A stretch of 64,000 nt of DNA, taken from NCBI RefSeq assembly GCF_040712315.1, contig NC_134019.1:34009873-34073872 (forward strand). Reading direction: 5' to 3'. The stretch is from Castanea sativa (taxonomy: Eukaryota > Streptophyta > Magnoliopsida > Fagales > Fagaceae). The notes beneath the pieces are model-generated. The model was not told the DNA's origin. It searched no databases and saw nothing but the letters and a program-made list of their open reading frames with translations. Position numbers and translations under genes: made by a program. This document shows positions 23,900 through 36,835 of the stretch, one piece after another (the stretch's first letter is position 1; each line of letters begins with the position of its first letter).

Positions 23900-24669
23900 A
23901 AAAATAATTTTGCCCCCCAAACATAATTCTTAAACCTTTAAAAATGGCTTAAACAACAACAATAAATATTAGCCCAAATAACAATAAAAATACCCAAACA
24001 AAAATAAGACTAGAACAAACAACAATTGAACAAATTATTCAACAAAAAGCTTATTCAAAAAACATAAAAACATAAAAATCCACAATCTTTCAAATTTGTA
24101 ACTCGTTCAAATCATTCAATAAAAATAATTTCAAATTTCATTAATTCTTAAAAAAAGGGTTATCAAGAGAAATACGATGGTCATGCCAGCTTGGTAGTGT
24201 CGGCATTTATACTTTCTTTGGCTTTACAGTTGCAACAATTTTGCTCTTCTTAGTTTAGTGACTTGACTTGTAGTTGTAGAAAGTTTTTTTTCTCTCTCTC
24301 TCTCTCCATTTTTCTTTTTTCTATTCTTATTTCAGACTCTCTCTCACTTTATTACTCTCATATCAGCGTTCTTAGTTCCCATTGTATCTATTATCAGTCC
24401 ATTTTTTTCTCTTTCTCTTTGTTAGTAGAATAAAAATTGTAACACTTTATCTATTTGCATTTTTTTGTGTGACATATATTGATATATTAAGGTTATCTCC
24501 TTATTAGAGTTTGTATAATTTAAGCTTCTTAGTGACCATCTTAAAATAATTCCTAGAGCTGTCATTGCTCTATAAATTAATTGAACATAATTTTGGGGGC
24601 TAATAAGTATAATTTTTTGGGACTGGGCTTTAAGTTTATATATATATTGCAAAAACGATTAAAATGGGG
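23900..24669. other. AT-rich intergenic DNA
   Basis: CT-rich microsatellite near 24290-24306. The minus-strand ORF 24422-24652 has no recognisable content. Confidence 0.45.
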
Positions 24670-24731
24670 AAGACCATTAGGGTCAGTGGCCAGTAAGGGT
24701 ACCCATATTGGCCACTGACCCTAACGGTCTT
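24670..24731. repeat. Near-perfect 26-bp-arm inverted repeat (hairpin)
   Basis: The left arm (24670-24695) contains ttagggtcagtggcca. The right arm (24706-24731) is its reverse complement with two differences over 26 positions, separated by a 10-nt loop. It does not match the MITEs in the window. Confidence 0.85.
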
Positions 24732-26014
24732 AAGAAAGGTCGACAGAGGTCCATCCTTGTTAATCAAGGGTACATTTATATTTAGATTTTAGACTAACGA
24801 GGGCTATGCTCCGGCGAAAAGTTTTAATTTATTTTTTTATAAATATTAGAAATAAGCACATAATAATGGTGAGGTGCATGAATCAATAAAAAAATTATAT
24901 ATGAACCATTAAAAAAATTAAATTAAATAAAAAAACGATAATAGAAATACTATAACAAAAACTACTTCAAGTTACATGACTAAAAGTACTTTGTGTAAAA
25001 CCAATTTTTTAGTAAAATAAAAGTTTATAACATATTATTATTAAATATAATTATGAAAATCAAAGCAGCATTCTAAATCTTTTGAAATTTTCTTAATCTA
25101 GTTTTAATGAGAGTGCACCATGTTAGTGAGAAATTGTATTTACAGTGAATTACACGGCCAAATTATGATCTATAATGAGACCTACATTTAGTTAAATATT
25201 GCAAGCATAACATATAAAACCCAGATTTTATTATTAAAAAATAAAAAATTATGGTAGATAATTAAAGTAATATTGAATAAATAATAAACTTAAAAAAATT
25301 AGAAACTCTTGATAGATTATATTATAGTATCAAAATTAATAAAATGAATTTTTACTAACTCCTTAAGCTTTTTTTTTTCTTTTTTCTTTTTGTCTTTTAT
25401 CTTATGTGCTTGTGTGTTACTTTATAAAGCCTAACTAATTTTTAGGTATAATTGTATTTTTGTCAACTTTGAATAAATAAGTAAATAAGATTTGTGTAAA
25501 AGAGCAGGACCATCAAAGACTTTTTATTTTTAAAGAGAAAATATTTTATAATTTTAATTTCTTTCACGAGTATTAGGCCATGACAAGTGAAAATTAGTGT
25601 AATATGAACCCACCATAAACATTACATTTGTTACATCAATCACATTGTACTGCCTCAAGCATTCTTACAAGTGACAGAGATTGAGCCTCACCCCGGGCTC
25701 AACTAAACATTATCCACAGTTTGGTATGCTAAGCATCCTAACACATTTTCACCCAAAAAAAAAAAAAGTATCATAACACATAGCTTGAATTGTGTTGACA
25801 TGAAAGTCTGGCTAGGAAAACTAAAGGCCCATTTTGGCTTTGTCTATTTTATTTGGTTCCAACTCCACTGCAAAAGGCCAATTGGGCTACTGAGTACTGA
25901 CTGTATTCTAGCCTCTGTTTCTTAATCCCTCTATATTTAGTTATTTACTCTTTTTATTTTCTGGGAAAATAAAAAGAGACAAGAACTTTAATGTTTGAAC
26001 TATTTATTTATTTA
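24732..26014. other. AT-rich DNA; right part is block A flank
   Basis: From about 25450 the sequence is alignable with 37430-38020 (agtgacagagattgagcctcac vs agtgacgagattgagcctcac). No gene is seen. Confidence 0.6.
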
Positions 26015-26175
26015 TGGTTTTTAATTAACTCAATTGGTAAAAAATTTTATGGTTAAATAAGAGATCTGGAGTTCAATCTTTGCTTACACCAAAAATCTAT
26101 TGATGTTTTAATCTGATGATAAAAAGTTATTATCAAGAACGGATATTATAGGTGAAAACTCTCTTTAAAAAAAAT
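26015..26175 (+). mobile_element. tRNA-derived SINE with 17-bp TSD
   Basis: A roughly 160-bp element with a tRNA-like head (ttaactcaattggtaaa; B-box-like gagttcaatctttg near 26070), a body containing tctgatgataaaaag, and a short A-rich tail. It is bracketed by exact 17-bp direct repeats, aactatttatttattta (25998-26014 and 26176-26192). Block B near 38015-38045 has the uninterrupted site. Confidence 0.85.
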
Positions 26176-26330
26176 AACTATTTATTTATTTAATTTTAAT
26201 TGGATCGGAAGTCTTTTCTTTGCGGAGTGTCATTGATGAAGTTGAGAGATTAAGCTAATAAGGTCGGGTTAAAGGTTATGCAAGCCCAATCATGCTTTAA
26301 TTAAGTTCGTGACAATTGTTGTTAGCTATG

Positions 26331-27526
26331 GATTTCTCTACTGGACGAAAAATTGCGTATCATTCTTTGTGCCAAGGAAAGCATTTTAGGACACAGGTTC
26401 AACTAACCTTTTAACTCTTTGAAGTTGCAAGTGCAAGGGATGTGTATTTTAGGTTTGCTATATGCACATAAAACCAATTTATTTAGAGGAGGTATATCAT
26501 GTATTGAATACATGAGTCCTGCCATTTTGGGGTCTATCCTCATGTGAGGGGTATGACTCATGTATCTTAAGCATTATGTATTTTTCTCTTTTATTTGGGC
26601 TCTTATTTTAATTAATTAGATTAGTTGCCTCCTCGGCCCCTTGGAACAAGCTTGTTAAAAAAAAAAGGAGCGGCTCCTCTCCTGTTTCAAAGTCTCCAGT
26701 GCTCTCCTCCTTTCTTTCTTCTTCTTTTTTTTTTTTTTTTATTTTTTTTATTTTTTTTTAAGGTTAAAGACACGTGGAAACTTAACAATCTATTTATGGG
26801 TTTTAATAACCTTTGCTCTCTCCTTCTTGACTATCTCCACAAATGTGGCAACACCTTACTCTCTCCTTCTTGACTATCTTTTTGAAGGTGGCAACATTTT
26901 GCTCTCTCCTCCTTAGCTATCTTTTTGCGCCTTCCGACTGAAATTTATTTATTTATTTTTTTTTCACACTCTATTTTCCTTCTCCCCATAGGGAGGACCC
27001 TTGGGTCAAAGTTATCAAATTCTTTGTAGTATTGTTTATTTATAAGACTCTTTTCTTATTCCCTCTTGGATTAAGAATATATTATTTCTTTAATAAAGAA
27101 TAGATTTTCCTTCCACACCAAAAAATAATCTTTCCTTCCACAGAAAAAAACCTAAATTAATTATTCTTTCTTCAACTAAGAAACTTAACTAGAATTTGAA
27201 GCAATTTCCCAACACTTTGTACATAAATTTTTTGTAAATTACATTGTCCAATAAAACGCCAGTTCATTAGCAAGAGGAGAATGTTGAATAACTAGTTTCT
27301 CATAATTTAAGAATTGTATCACGAAGCGTGAGATTGGAACATGAGTGAAACCCACATAAAACAAATTCGTTCTAGTAAACATTATGAGCAATTCTTTCAA
27401 GTAGATTGACATACATTTGAACTCAGTTGTCTTGGTGATTTCTAAGCAACCATCTGGTCCTACTGTTTGCAGTTTCCTATGCCATTTTTTTTTTTTGCAA
27501 TTTTGATCATCCTTTATCACATCAGT
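26331..27526. other. Intergenic DNA between blocks A and B, part 1
   Basis: AT-rich with C/T-rich tracts. A doubled 'gctctctcct.cttgactatct' motif occurs at 26815-26935. The ORFs at 26625-26873 (+) and 27239-27520 (-) have no motif and run through homopolymers. Confidence 0.45.
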
Positions 27527-27986
27527 TGTTAGGATTCTGTATTAGCTTGGTGATTAGCTTGGTGAATTGCTCAGTTGCTAAGGTATTGGCTGTTGTGGTG
27601 CATGCATTGCTGCTGTGTCATTGAGGGCATTGAGTGTATTGTATCTGCATTTTATACTTGTGCTATAGTGTACCAAGGGTTAGTTCATGAGGTTGCATTA
27701 ATTGTACTTGCATTGTACCTGAGTTAGTTAGTTAGGTTAGTGACCTCATTAATTGTACTTGCATTGACAGCATTGTACCTGAGTTAGTTAGTTAGGATAG
27801 TGAGTAGGATTGGCCAGCTGTGCAAGGTTAGTTATGCAACTGTGCTAGTGAGTTGGTTATGGCAGTTAGTGAGTTGGCTATGCTAGTTAGTTACTGAATT
27901 GTATAAGGTCTGGAGGTATGAATGTAACACACAAAATTGAAGATTGCTTTCACTCCTAAACAACACAATCCAATTGAATCCTTGCA
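27527..27986. mobile_element. Solo LTR, 460 bp
   Basis: Begins tgttaggattctg and ends aatccttgca, with an exact 5-bp duplication tcagt on both sides (27522-27526 and 27987-27991). There is no internal retrotransposon sequence. It contains two near-copies of a ttaattgtacttgcattg...gagttagttagttag segment. This is most simply the product of LTR-LTR recombination. Confidence 0.82.
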
Positions 27987-28229
27987 TCAGTGGTTTGCAC
28001 ATTATTACTTGTCTAGCACCAACTTGGGTGGAAGAAACTGCTGGAATACAACCGTACGTACTCAGAGGGGTTGGAAATATCTCAGCATTTTAGCCCTTTG
28101 AAGATGAACTAGAAGAAGAAGATTACTACCCTAGCTTGCCTTTTGCGGCAATTTTTTCTTGTTTTAAGGTACTTTTTGTTCAAGTATGATTATACCAATA
28201 AAACATAATGTGCAAATTATATTTTTGGC

Positions 28230-28342
<113 letters not shown>

Positions 28343-30718
28343 TGCTTTATGGTCATTCATCTACACCAAACACTTTTTATGGCTTATTTTAGTAATTGAA
28401 CATTTCTAATTATTTATAACTTCATTAGTTCTCTTCCCCTTGCTTTTGTTGGTTTCTATGTTCTGGGCTGCTTATGTGGAGTTATTTCTCTATATATACC
28501 ATATATTATACGAGGATGTACCTTTATGATAGTTCTGGGGAACACTTGAAAAAGACCTGTGTCAACCACCAGCTTGTATTCCAAATTAGTTTTCACGCTT
28601 AATTATATTAAAAATTTAATATGTAGAACGTTAGATAAACAAGAAACTGCTTTGCTACGTTGTAAGCTTTGTCTTCTGGCATCCACGCGCACACAGATGT
28701 GTAATACCGCCAGATATAGGGGCAAGCTCATTGCAAAATAGACATGATAGAAAATAGAAATTAAATATTGTCAATCTCTATAGAGCTGTACACACTCATA
28801 TGCAAATGTGCAACACAGTAAGATATTGTCCATAAATTGCAGCCTTTGCACTTTCGTCCTCTCTTTAGATTGCAGCCTATTCACTCACACACATTCAAAT
28901 GCGTAATACAGCAAGATATGGTCCATAAATTGCAGTCTATTCACATTCATCCTCTCCCTCTCTCTCCTGAAAATGCATATGAAAGAAAATGGAAATTAAA
29001 TATTTTTAATCTGAAAACTGAAGGGTCCGTAGTTCGATCCTGAGTAAGGGCACCTTTAGAATTTTTTTTTTTCACTTATCAAAAAAAACTATTGTTAATC
29101 TGCGTAGCAGATGTTTGGTTTTGCAGACTAATGTGATTTTGACACACAAAAGGTTTTGGTTTATTGAAAGCCAAAGGTTTAAAAGTCACCTGCTTAATTA
29201 AAAGTCAATGCTTGGGGGTGTTATCCATAAGGAACAATTTGGAACAATCGCTTTCCCATCTCCACTAATACCATTGATATGTCCAACTTTTTTCCCCCCT
29301 TCATTTGTCTTTTACCCCTAAATCAGTTACTTGGTAAGACAAATTGCACAGTTTATAGAAGTTTAAGCAGTTTAGCTCACAATCTTCTTTCCCAAATTAC
29401 CATGGATTATTTTCCACATAAAAAATTTTATTTGTAAATTGTAAGGTTGTCTACCATGACCTCTTTCAAATCCTGCAAAAGTAAAAGTTTTGTACATTGG
29501 GTAAGATTTTTTTTTTTTTAATCACTGTTTTTCACTACTTTTCAGAGGTTTTTGTTTCATATGTATATAATTTTCCAGCATATTCCACCTGTCAGAGTGC
29601 AACCTAGTGTTTGGAGGCTTAAGATGAGCTATAGACCAAAACATCCTGGATTTGATCCTTACTAAATGATCCTTTGCTTTGGTGAAATTCCACGTCATAA
29701 TTTTTTATTTTAGGTATAGTCTTATTCTAAAAATGGCATATGACCTTTCCAGTACTTTACCAAATACTCTCCAGAAATCATTTCCTTATATTTGACTCCT
29801 TTATTTTCATGGCACTCCAAATATTGATTTATGCCCATTCTGATTTTTATTATCTCAGTAATTTCATAACTGAAAGTTTCAATTAGATGTTGAGCCTTAA
29901 ATAATCAGGCATATGGATTTTCCCTATGTTAATTTGACATTTGTTATTGAGAATTTTGTGATCCTGGGCCTGATTATTTAATAATTTGAGTGTTTAGGAA
30001 GACACTTGTTTTGGGCGGTTGTTACAAACAGTTTTTAGATCAGAAGACAATGGACTTTAGTAATCAAGCAATCATACTAATTTGTGCTGCTTTGTTAAGG
30101 CAATGAGGGTAATGGATGGCTCATTCCATATTCGTTGAAGACTGTGTATGGACCTCCCCCAGATATGTCTATCTTTTAGGCTGTATTGACCTGAGATTGG
30201 ATCTGCAAGAACAAGACTTGAATTCACATTGTTGTTTCCGCAAAGACTGAGTAAATCAAACAGTGCATCCAATATTTTATCATGCATATCTAAACGTTAG
30301 GTTCTTTTGTTTAACAGTGGATTAGTCAAATATAGAGTTAATGATTTGAATATCGTTTTCTATTAATTTGTTGCTGCATCACTTCGTTTCCTTTTTCTCT
30401 GTCTTCCTTTTTCCAAACAAACTAGGAAAAATCTAATGCATGTGAAAGTTGAGATTCTTTTCCTAACAAACTAGGACACCAATCCATTATTGCATGTGAA
30501 TTGTGAAAGTTAAGACAATGACAACGTTGCTTCATCGTATCAAGATTCTAGTGTTGTGCATAGATGATAGAACTTGATTTACCTACCAACCCAATCCAAT
30601 ATTTTAACGGCCATAGATTGGTTTATCTGGAGTTGGTGGATTGGATCGAGTTGATTTTATGTAATAGTTATTTATTTTCAATAATAATAATTTTTTTTAT
30701 CTAGTTTTAATTGGTGAC
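28343..30718. other. Intergenic DNA between blocks A and B, part 2
   Basis: No gene is recognised. A diverged double copy of a 'cataaattgcag.ct.ttcac' segment with 'gcaagatatggtcc' occurs at 28800-28960. A B-box-like tagttcgatcctga near 29030 may be the end of an old tRNA-derived SINE. ORFs at 28559, 28837 and 30072 carry no motifs. Confidence 0.45.
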
Positions 30719-31698
30719 TATTGGGAAATTTAGACATCGGTTAATAGAATTAACAAGTTTTAAACCCAAATTGTTAATTAAATTTATTATGCATAAAACT
30801 TGTTAAAACAAACAAGCATCAGTATCATGTCAAAATCATATGCAGCGGAAAAGTAAATAAGACAAGATATGATGACCTAGGAAAATCAATGAAACCAATT
30901 AGTTTCATAGTAAAAAACTTGGGGGAAAACCTTCCCAAAAAGCAATCCACTATAATAAAGAGAAATTTCAAATATAGTACAAAACTTTTGTCACTAGACT
31001 CTACAATCCCCGTAGATAAACTCACAGTAGAAATCTTCTACCGCTCCAGAACTTTTGAACTCTTCAATATATATGAACGCCACCCTTTAATGTACAGATC
31101 CCAGTACGTGACTAATTCCTTTACACGAATCCCAGTACGTGACTCACTCACCAACTTGAGGAAAAAGAATGTTGGCTGCAAAGTCCTTCACTTCATCAAC
31201 AATGAAGATCAAGAAGCACTTGATTACAAAACCCTAAGGCGCAAAAGATGCAATAGCTTCTTTGTTGAGAGAATAAGGCTTTGGTCACCTTTTGCATATG
31301 TTCCCCTTGTATTCTCTTATGTGACGGTCTCTAAAATAAGCCTTATATATATTTAGGATTGTGAGAAAAGAAACCCTACACAAATACAAAAGTATGGGCC
31401 GAAAATCAAATTTGAAAATTCTGATTTCCGTAACCTCGATAAATAGTATCTGTCGAGCCTCATTAAACCTTGATAGATAGCTATCTGTCGAGCTATCTGT
31501 CCGCAGGTGTCGAGCTATCTGTCCAGCTTTAGTGAACAGATTTTCTTAACTTGTTTCTTAGTCCAATCTTCATGGCTTTAGTATTAAACTTGAATAACAT
31601 GTTCTTTGAAGTATAAAACACATCTTAGATTTACCTAATTACAAGTAAAGTACGTTTTGTCAAAGGATTAGCAAACTACATAAAATATATCCTTAACA
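30719..31698 (-). mobile_element. Solo LTR, 980 bp, minus orientation
   Basis: Read on the minus strand it runs from tgttaaggatat to a mutated ...cccaata. It is bracketed by gtgac (30714-30718) and gtgcc (31699-31703), a 5-bp duplication with one change. It shares gtcatcatatc-type blocks with the LTR of the 18524-23239 element and has similar length, so the two families are related. It contains a tctgtcgag/gctatctgtc internal repeat near 31450-31530. The 155-codon plus ORF at 30889-31356 is antisense LTR sequence, not a gene. Confidence 0.8.
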
Positions 31699-31703
31699 GT
31701 GCC

Positions 31704-32209
31704 TTTCATTTCGTTCTGTATATGAAGCCCACTTTTAATAATTTTCTCATCTACATGCTACGACCTATCTAATATTTCAAGTTTTCCTTGCAATCAAATG
31801 ATGTAAGAATATGAAATTATTGTGGTTGGAAAGTTTATTTTCCCAACAAACAAATGGGTAAATTATATTTTTTAACCCTATAATTTAGAGTGTAACTAAT
31901 TAAACCTTATAATTTTAAAAATAATAAATTAAATCTTGAAGTTTTAAACATAACAAATTTAACCCAATAGTTTTAAAAGTAACAAATTCAATCTTAACAC
32001 ATTTAATTAGATTGTGTTTTGAGTTTAATATAGGTTCAAGGTTTTTTTTTTTTTTTTTTGAGTTTGCCAAGTATCTTGTAACTCAATTGACACTTTTTAG
32101 TATTTCTAACAAAAATGTTAATCATTCAAATTCTCATTCTCCTATTGTAACTATTAAATTATTAAAAATTTATTAGGATCCCGTACAAATATGGTATTTT
32201 ACTTCTGCA
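31704..32209. other. AT-rich intergenic DNA before block B
   Basis: No gene or defined element is seen. Confidence 0.45.
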
Positions 32210-32939
32210 ATCAATTAATGATGGATAGATATAAAATTCATCTTCGCAACATATATTATTTTTGGTTTATATATGATGGAATTCATAAGGAAGGTGTGGA
32301 AAAGTAGATTATTTATTTATTTTTCAATGGACGGATGAGTTATGATTAAAATCAACGGAAAAAGACTAGTTTCACCAAAAGTGTCACTGAATGGGTTCCA
32401 AATTCCAATTAGGTGAATTTGTAAGAGAGTATGTGAAAAGTTCTATGTGAACTCATATTGAAAAGGAAAATATGGATCTCTACTTACAAATATTAAGCGG
32501 TTTTGCTGGTTATTTGGTAAAGGGATGACTTCTTTTGCTGGTTATTCTGTGTGAAAAATTGTTTTGTTTTGTTTTTGTTTTTTTTTTTTTTCCGCTGGTT
32601 ATTTGGTAAAAGGATGACTTCTTTTATTTGTTTTTTTTTTCTTCAATAATAGGTTGACCTTGATCCTTCCACAATGGAAGATTTATTCATCTCATGTCAT
32701 TTGATTTCCAAAAGTCATTCCTTCCAATTCTCCTTTTTGCTTGATTTATGCCACTTTTCAACTTTTTGGTATATGATTACGTATTCCAATCGCTCTATCT
32801 CATATAATGTGTTTCTTGTTTTTTCTTGACGTGTGAGGATACCAATCCTAATTCAATTGCCTTTTTCTTTTTCTTCTTTTTTCTTTTTTGGAGTCATTTT
32901 ATCATGAATTCATGATTGACATAAATTCAAAATTGAAGA

Positions 32940-33321
32940 GGGGCGGCGTGCACTGTGGGCATAGTAGAAGTAACCTTCTCCCTCTCTATCTTTCCAAAAA
33001 TTAAGATTGAGAAGTTTGCTTTTTATTCAATTTAAATATATTAAATTATATATATATTTTTAATTTACTTCATGACTACTTAATTGATAGTACAACACGT
33101 CTTGCATAGGCTACACAGCCAACAACACTGCACAGTGACAGTGCACACTACACATAGGCTATGGATTGTGCAGACGAGACTGCACAGCGCACACAGCACT
33201 ACACAACAAGGAAGTCAGACCGTACCGGAGATTCTACCGGTTTGGCCACCGGTACGATATATTTCGGATACTGATCAATATCGGTGTACTGTTTCGAGTT
33301 TATCGCTATTTTATATATTTA

Positions 33322-33364
<43 letters not shown>

Positions 33365-33880
33365 CTCTATTTACATACACATACACATACAGACTCTCCA
33401 ACTTTTAGTCTCATAAATACCTTCCATTTCAACTATTGTATACTGATTGATATAGCAACTTAAAGATCAACTGGAGATTAGAATTAATGCAAGTAAAACA
33501 ATTAAAAAAGAAGAAAATGGAACTCTTAATTCAAACACCAAATCTAAATTAAGTAAAAGAATTGGAGAGATCAAAGGTTAGGTGAAATACTGAAATTATC
33601 TACAAAATACTTTCATTATTGATTACTTTAGAGACAAAAACTACCACAATTACAAAAAAAAAAAAAAAAAAAAAAACACAGCATTTTGTGTTTCGGTCCA
33701 GTATGGCCGGAATTCACCGGTACGACTGATTTTTTTTTGGTACTAAATAGAAATATACTTGTACTGGTGCACTAGCCGGTACGGTATGTACCGGCCGGTA
33801 CGGTACGGTATCAATAACACTGCTGCACAGGCTCCCCATAGGCCACAACACATCACAGCTAGCCCCGCCACACACTAATT
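32940..33880. mobile_element. Block-B-specific insertion rich in ccggtac dyads
   Basis: At the matching place in block A the flank is continuous, so this roughly 0.9-kb stretch is probably inserted. It has cgtaccgg/ccggtacg motifs near 33221-33254 and again at 33716-33812 (gtaccggccggtacggtacgg). It also has gcacag-rich DNA at both sides and a (CA)n microsatellite at 33325-33361. The ends and TSD are unclear, so the class is not assigned. Confidence 0.5.
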
Positions 33881-35260
33881 AAAAATTTATCACATCTTTT
33901 TTTTTTTAATGCAAACTCTTACTTTATCAATTATTATAAATTATCACGCAAATTAATAATTTAATTTATATCATATCAACTCTTTTTTTGATGAACATGT
34001 ATCATATCAACTCATTTGTATTATACTGATATTTGTGCACGTTTAGACTTTAAAGTGATCACAGCTTTAGAAAATTTGCAATAACTAGATTCTATTATTC
34101 TATACTTTAAATTTTATTTTTAGTTAAATACTCATTTTTAATTATAAATTGTGTTTTATTTATCTATAAATTTTTTCTCATTATAAATGTCTACTAGAAA
34201 ATATTTATTTGTTAGAGAAACTAAAATACAAAAATTTAAATAGTATTTTTGCATCTCAAAAAGTAAGGAAAATATATTTTAAATAAAAAAGTTCAATAAA
34301 TATTATTTAATTAATATTTAAATATAAAAAATATCTCACTTAAAATTTTCGCCTAAGGCCCTCAAAGTTGTTGAACTGACCTTGAATATTGTACATGTAG
34401 TAGTTCTCTTCCACCATACGCATAAAAAACTTAAGGAAAATGTTAAAGGGTACTTCAAGTTTTACTACACTGAACTTACAAACTAATACACAATAAATGT
34501 GATTAATAGACTTAAAAAATGAATATTTGAATTGTCTTTTTGGGATTAACATGACATATTAATTTATAGACTTAGTTTAGTAAAATTTGTGATATCCTTA
34601 TTACTACTCAAAACTCAAACCACGTGACAAGCAATTAATGTCTTCATTTTCTTTTCCTTTTATCTGCCTGTCAAAGCTCCAATAATAATCAATATTAATT
34701 ATTTCACAACTATGGCTATGGCTTTCGTTTAATTTCTTGCGATCAACGGCTGCCTTAATTAAACTAAGTTTTTCTATTACTTTCAACGAACACATCTAGG
34801 TTTTCAACCCCCATTATAGCTAAAATAAAAAATAATATTACATTTTTTAAGTTAATGTAAAAGAAAGAAGTATTCAAAACATTGGTGAAAAATAATGAAT
34901 ATTTTGGTGCCTGACAGTCTGACACACCATCATAATAAATATTAAAAGTAAATTTTTGTCCCTCCAAATCTCTGTTCATTTTAGTTTTTATATAAACTAC
35001 TAGTTTAATTTAATTGGATTTGAAGATTTCAGAGATCCAAATTGAATCATTATAATTTCAAAAAAAAAACACGTGATTATCAAAAAAATAATTTCACAGC
35101 ACATGGTCGCTATGGGTTCACAAAAATTTTATGATATTTGACAATCTGTCACCATTAGCCAACTAAAAAAATGTTTAATTTGAGCTTAATATTTTGAAGT
35201 TAATTCGTCACCATTCACACCATTACTCAAGGCATTGTTTAGCCCAAGTACATATTATAT
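33881..35260. other. Upstream flank of CYP74 copy B
   Basis: AT-rich non-coding DNA, alignable in its right half with 7980-8900. Three minus-strand ORFs (34340-34979) have no motifs. Confidence 0.5.
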
Positions 35261-35264
35261 TTTT

Positions 35265-35272
35265 CTATATAA
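35265..35272 (+). promoter_or_regulatory. TATA box of CYP74 copy B
   Basis: ctatataa about 80 bp before the start codon, followed by ccagtta as in the last unit of the copy A array. It is the only such unit here. Confidence 0.65.
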
Positions 35273-35352
35273 CCAGTTACTCCCTGACATCTAAAAAACA
35301 ATCAGACATTTCCAAATCCCCAACAAATTGGTGATTCACAAATCCCACAACC

Positions 35353-36835
35353 ATGTCTTCAAACTCTTCCTCATCGCCTTCCAAGCTCCAATCCTCTTCC
35401 AATACTGATGGCTCTCCTTCAACAAACCTCCCTTTAAAGCCAATCCCAGGCAACTGCGGCAGACCCTTTTTTGGTCCCATCAAAGATCGCTTTGACTACT
35501 TTTACCACCAAGGAAAAGACACCTTCTTCCAAACCCGAATGCTCAAACACCAATCCACAGTCTTCAGAACCAACATACCTCCGGGACCATTCATATCCTC
35601 CAACCCTAATGTTATTACTCTCCTTGATGCTATCAGCTTTCCTATCCTCTTTGACAATTCCAAAGTCCAAAAACTAAACGTTTTATGTGGCACTTACATG
35701 CCCTCCACAGCTTTCTTTGGTGGTTATCGTGTTTGTGCTTTTCTTGACCCTTCTGAACCCAAACATGCCATTCTTAAGGGCTTGTTTTTCTCTATTCTCG
35801 CTTCTCGTCATGATAAATTCATCCCACTTTTCAGAAGCTGCTTGTCTGAGCTTTTCATCAACATTGAAGACCAAGTATCTGACAAAGGCAAATCATACTT
35901 CAACACCCTTAGTGATAGCATGTCTTTTGACTTTGTGTTTAGGCTCTTTTGTGATCAAAACCCTTTAGATACAAGTATTGGATCAAAGGGTCCGACACTC
36001 TTTGATAAATGGTTGTTTTTTCAACTTGCACCATTGATTACACTAGGGTTACCAAAGTTGTTTAACTTTCTTGAAGATTTACTACTCCATTCAATCCCAT
36101 TACCACCTTTTCTCATTAAATCTAGCTATAAGAAGCTTTATAATGCATTTTATGTGTCTATAACTTCGATTTTAGACGAAGCTGAGCAATGTGGGATTAA
36201 AAGAAGCGAAGCTTCTCATAATTTAGTGTTTATGGCTGGTTTCAATGCTTATGGTGGAATGAAAACTTTGTTTCCTGCTTTGATCAAGTGGGTTGGCTTG
36301 GCAGGAGAAAAGTTACATCGTCAATTGTGTGATGAGATCAGGAACATTGTTAGAGTTGAAGGTGGGGTTTTTATCAGCATTGGATAAGATGACTTTGACT
36401 AAGTCAGTGGTTCATGAAGCACTAAGGATTGATCCTCCAGTTCCATTCCAGTACGGTAAGGCAAAGGAAGATTTGGTCGTCCATAGCCATGATGCGGCTT
36501 TTGAGATCAAGAAAGGGGAGATGATCTTTGGATATCAACCATTTGCTACTAAAGATCCAAAGGTTTTTGAGGATCCTGAGGAGTTTGTGGGCCATAGGTT
36601 TGTGGGGGAAGGAGAGAAGCTTTTGAAGTATGTTTATTGGTCAAATGGGAGGGAGATTGATGATCCTACGGTGGAGAATAAACAGTGTCCAGGAAAGAAC
36701 TTGGTGTTGTTGTTGTCTAGGGTAATGTTGGTCGAGCTTTTCCTCTGTTATGATACGTTTACAATCGAGGCTGAAACATTGTTATTGGGATCATCAGTCA
36801 CATTCACTTCGTTGACCAAGGCCACGAGTATTTAA
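35353..36835 (+). pseudogene. CYP74-family P450, copy B, frameshifted
   Basis: The gene opens with the same MSSNSS start as copy A and is collinear to its end at 36835. Near 36366-36375 it has two fewer bases than copy A (ggggtttttatc against ggggtcactttatc). The first frame stops at 36385-36387 after 344 residues. That product keeps PPGPF and FNAYGG but lacks the ExxR helix, the PPVPFQ segment and the Cys heme ligand (TGT at 36686-36688), so it cannot be an active P450. The remainder is open in another frame without further stops, so the break is recent, or possibly an assembly error at the T run. From about 35716 to 36150 and 36480 to 36760 the match to copy A is near 98% by eye, higher than in the flanks. 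Confidence 0.92.

Larger units (their letters stand above)
6660..26330. repeat. CYP74 segmental duplication block A (interrupted)
   Basis: Collinear similarity to block B (32210-38180) is visible at several anchors. These are 6900-7160 vs 32340-32660, 7450-8500 vs 32700-35050, the CYP74 gene, 10660-11290 vs 36840-37400, 25450-25760 vs 37430-37670, and 26200-26290 vs 38040-38130. The flanks look roughly 75-85% alike by eye. Relative to B, block A carries about 14 kb of extra DNA between about 11298 and 25450, made of nested transposons and the second 1.1-kb segment. Boundaries are approximate. Confidence 0.8.

Noticed and set aside
26625..26873. 82-codon ORF with a hydrophobic core that could suggest a membrane peptide
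   Set aside because: The Phe/Leu stretch is a poly(T) tract; no other support.
30889..31356. 155-codon ORF that might be a gene
   Set aside because: It lies inside a solo LTR with terminal TG/CA-type ends and TSD and is antisense to it; no protein family is apparent.
33084..33416. 110-codon ORF with a THTHTH run
   Set aside because: It is generated by the CA microsatellite within an inserted repeat.
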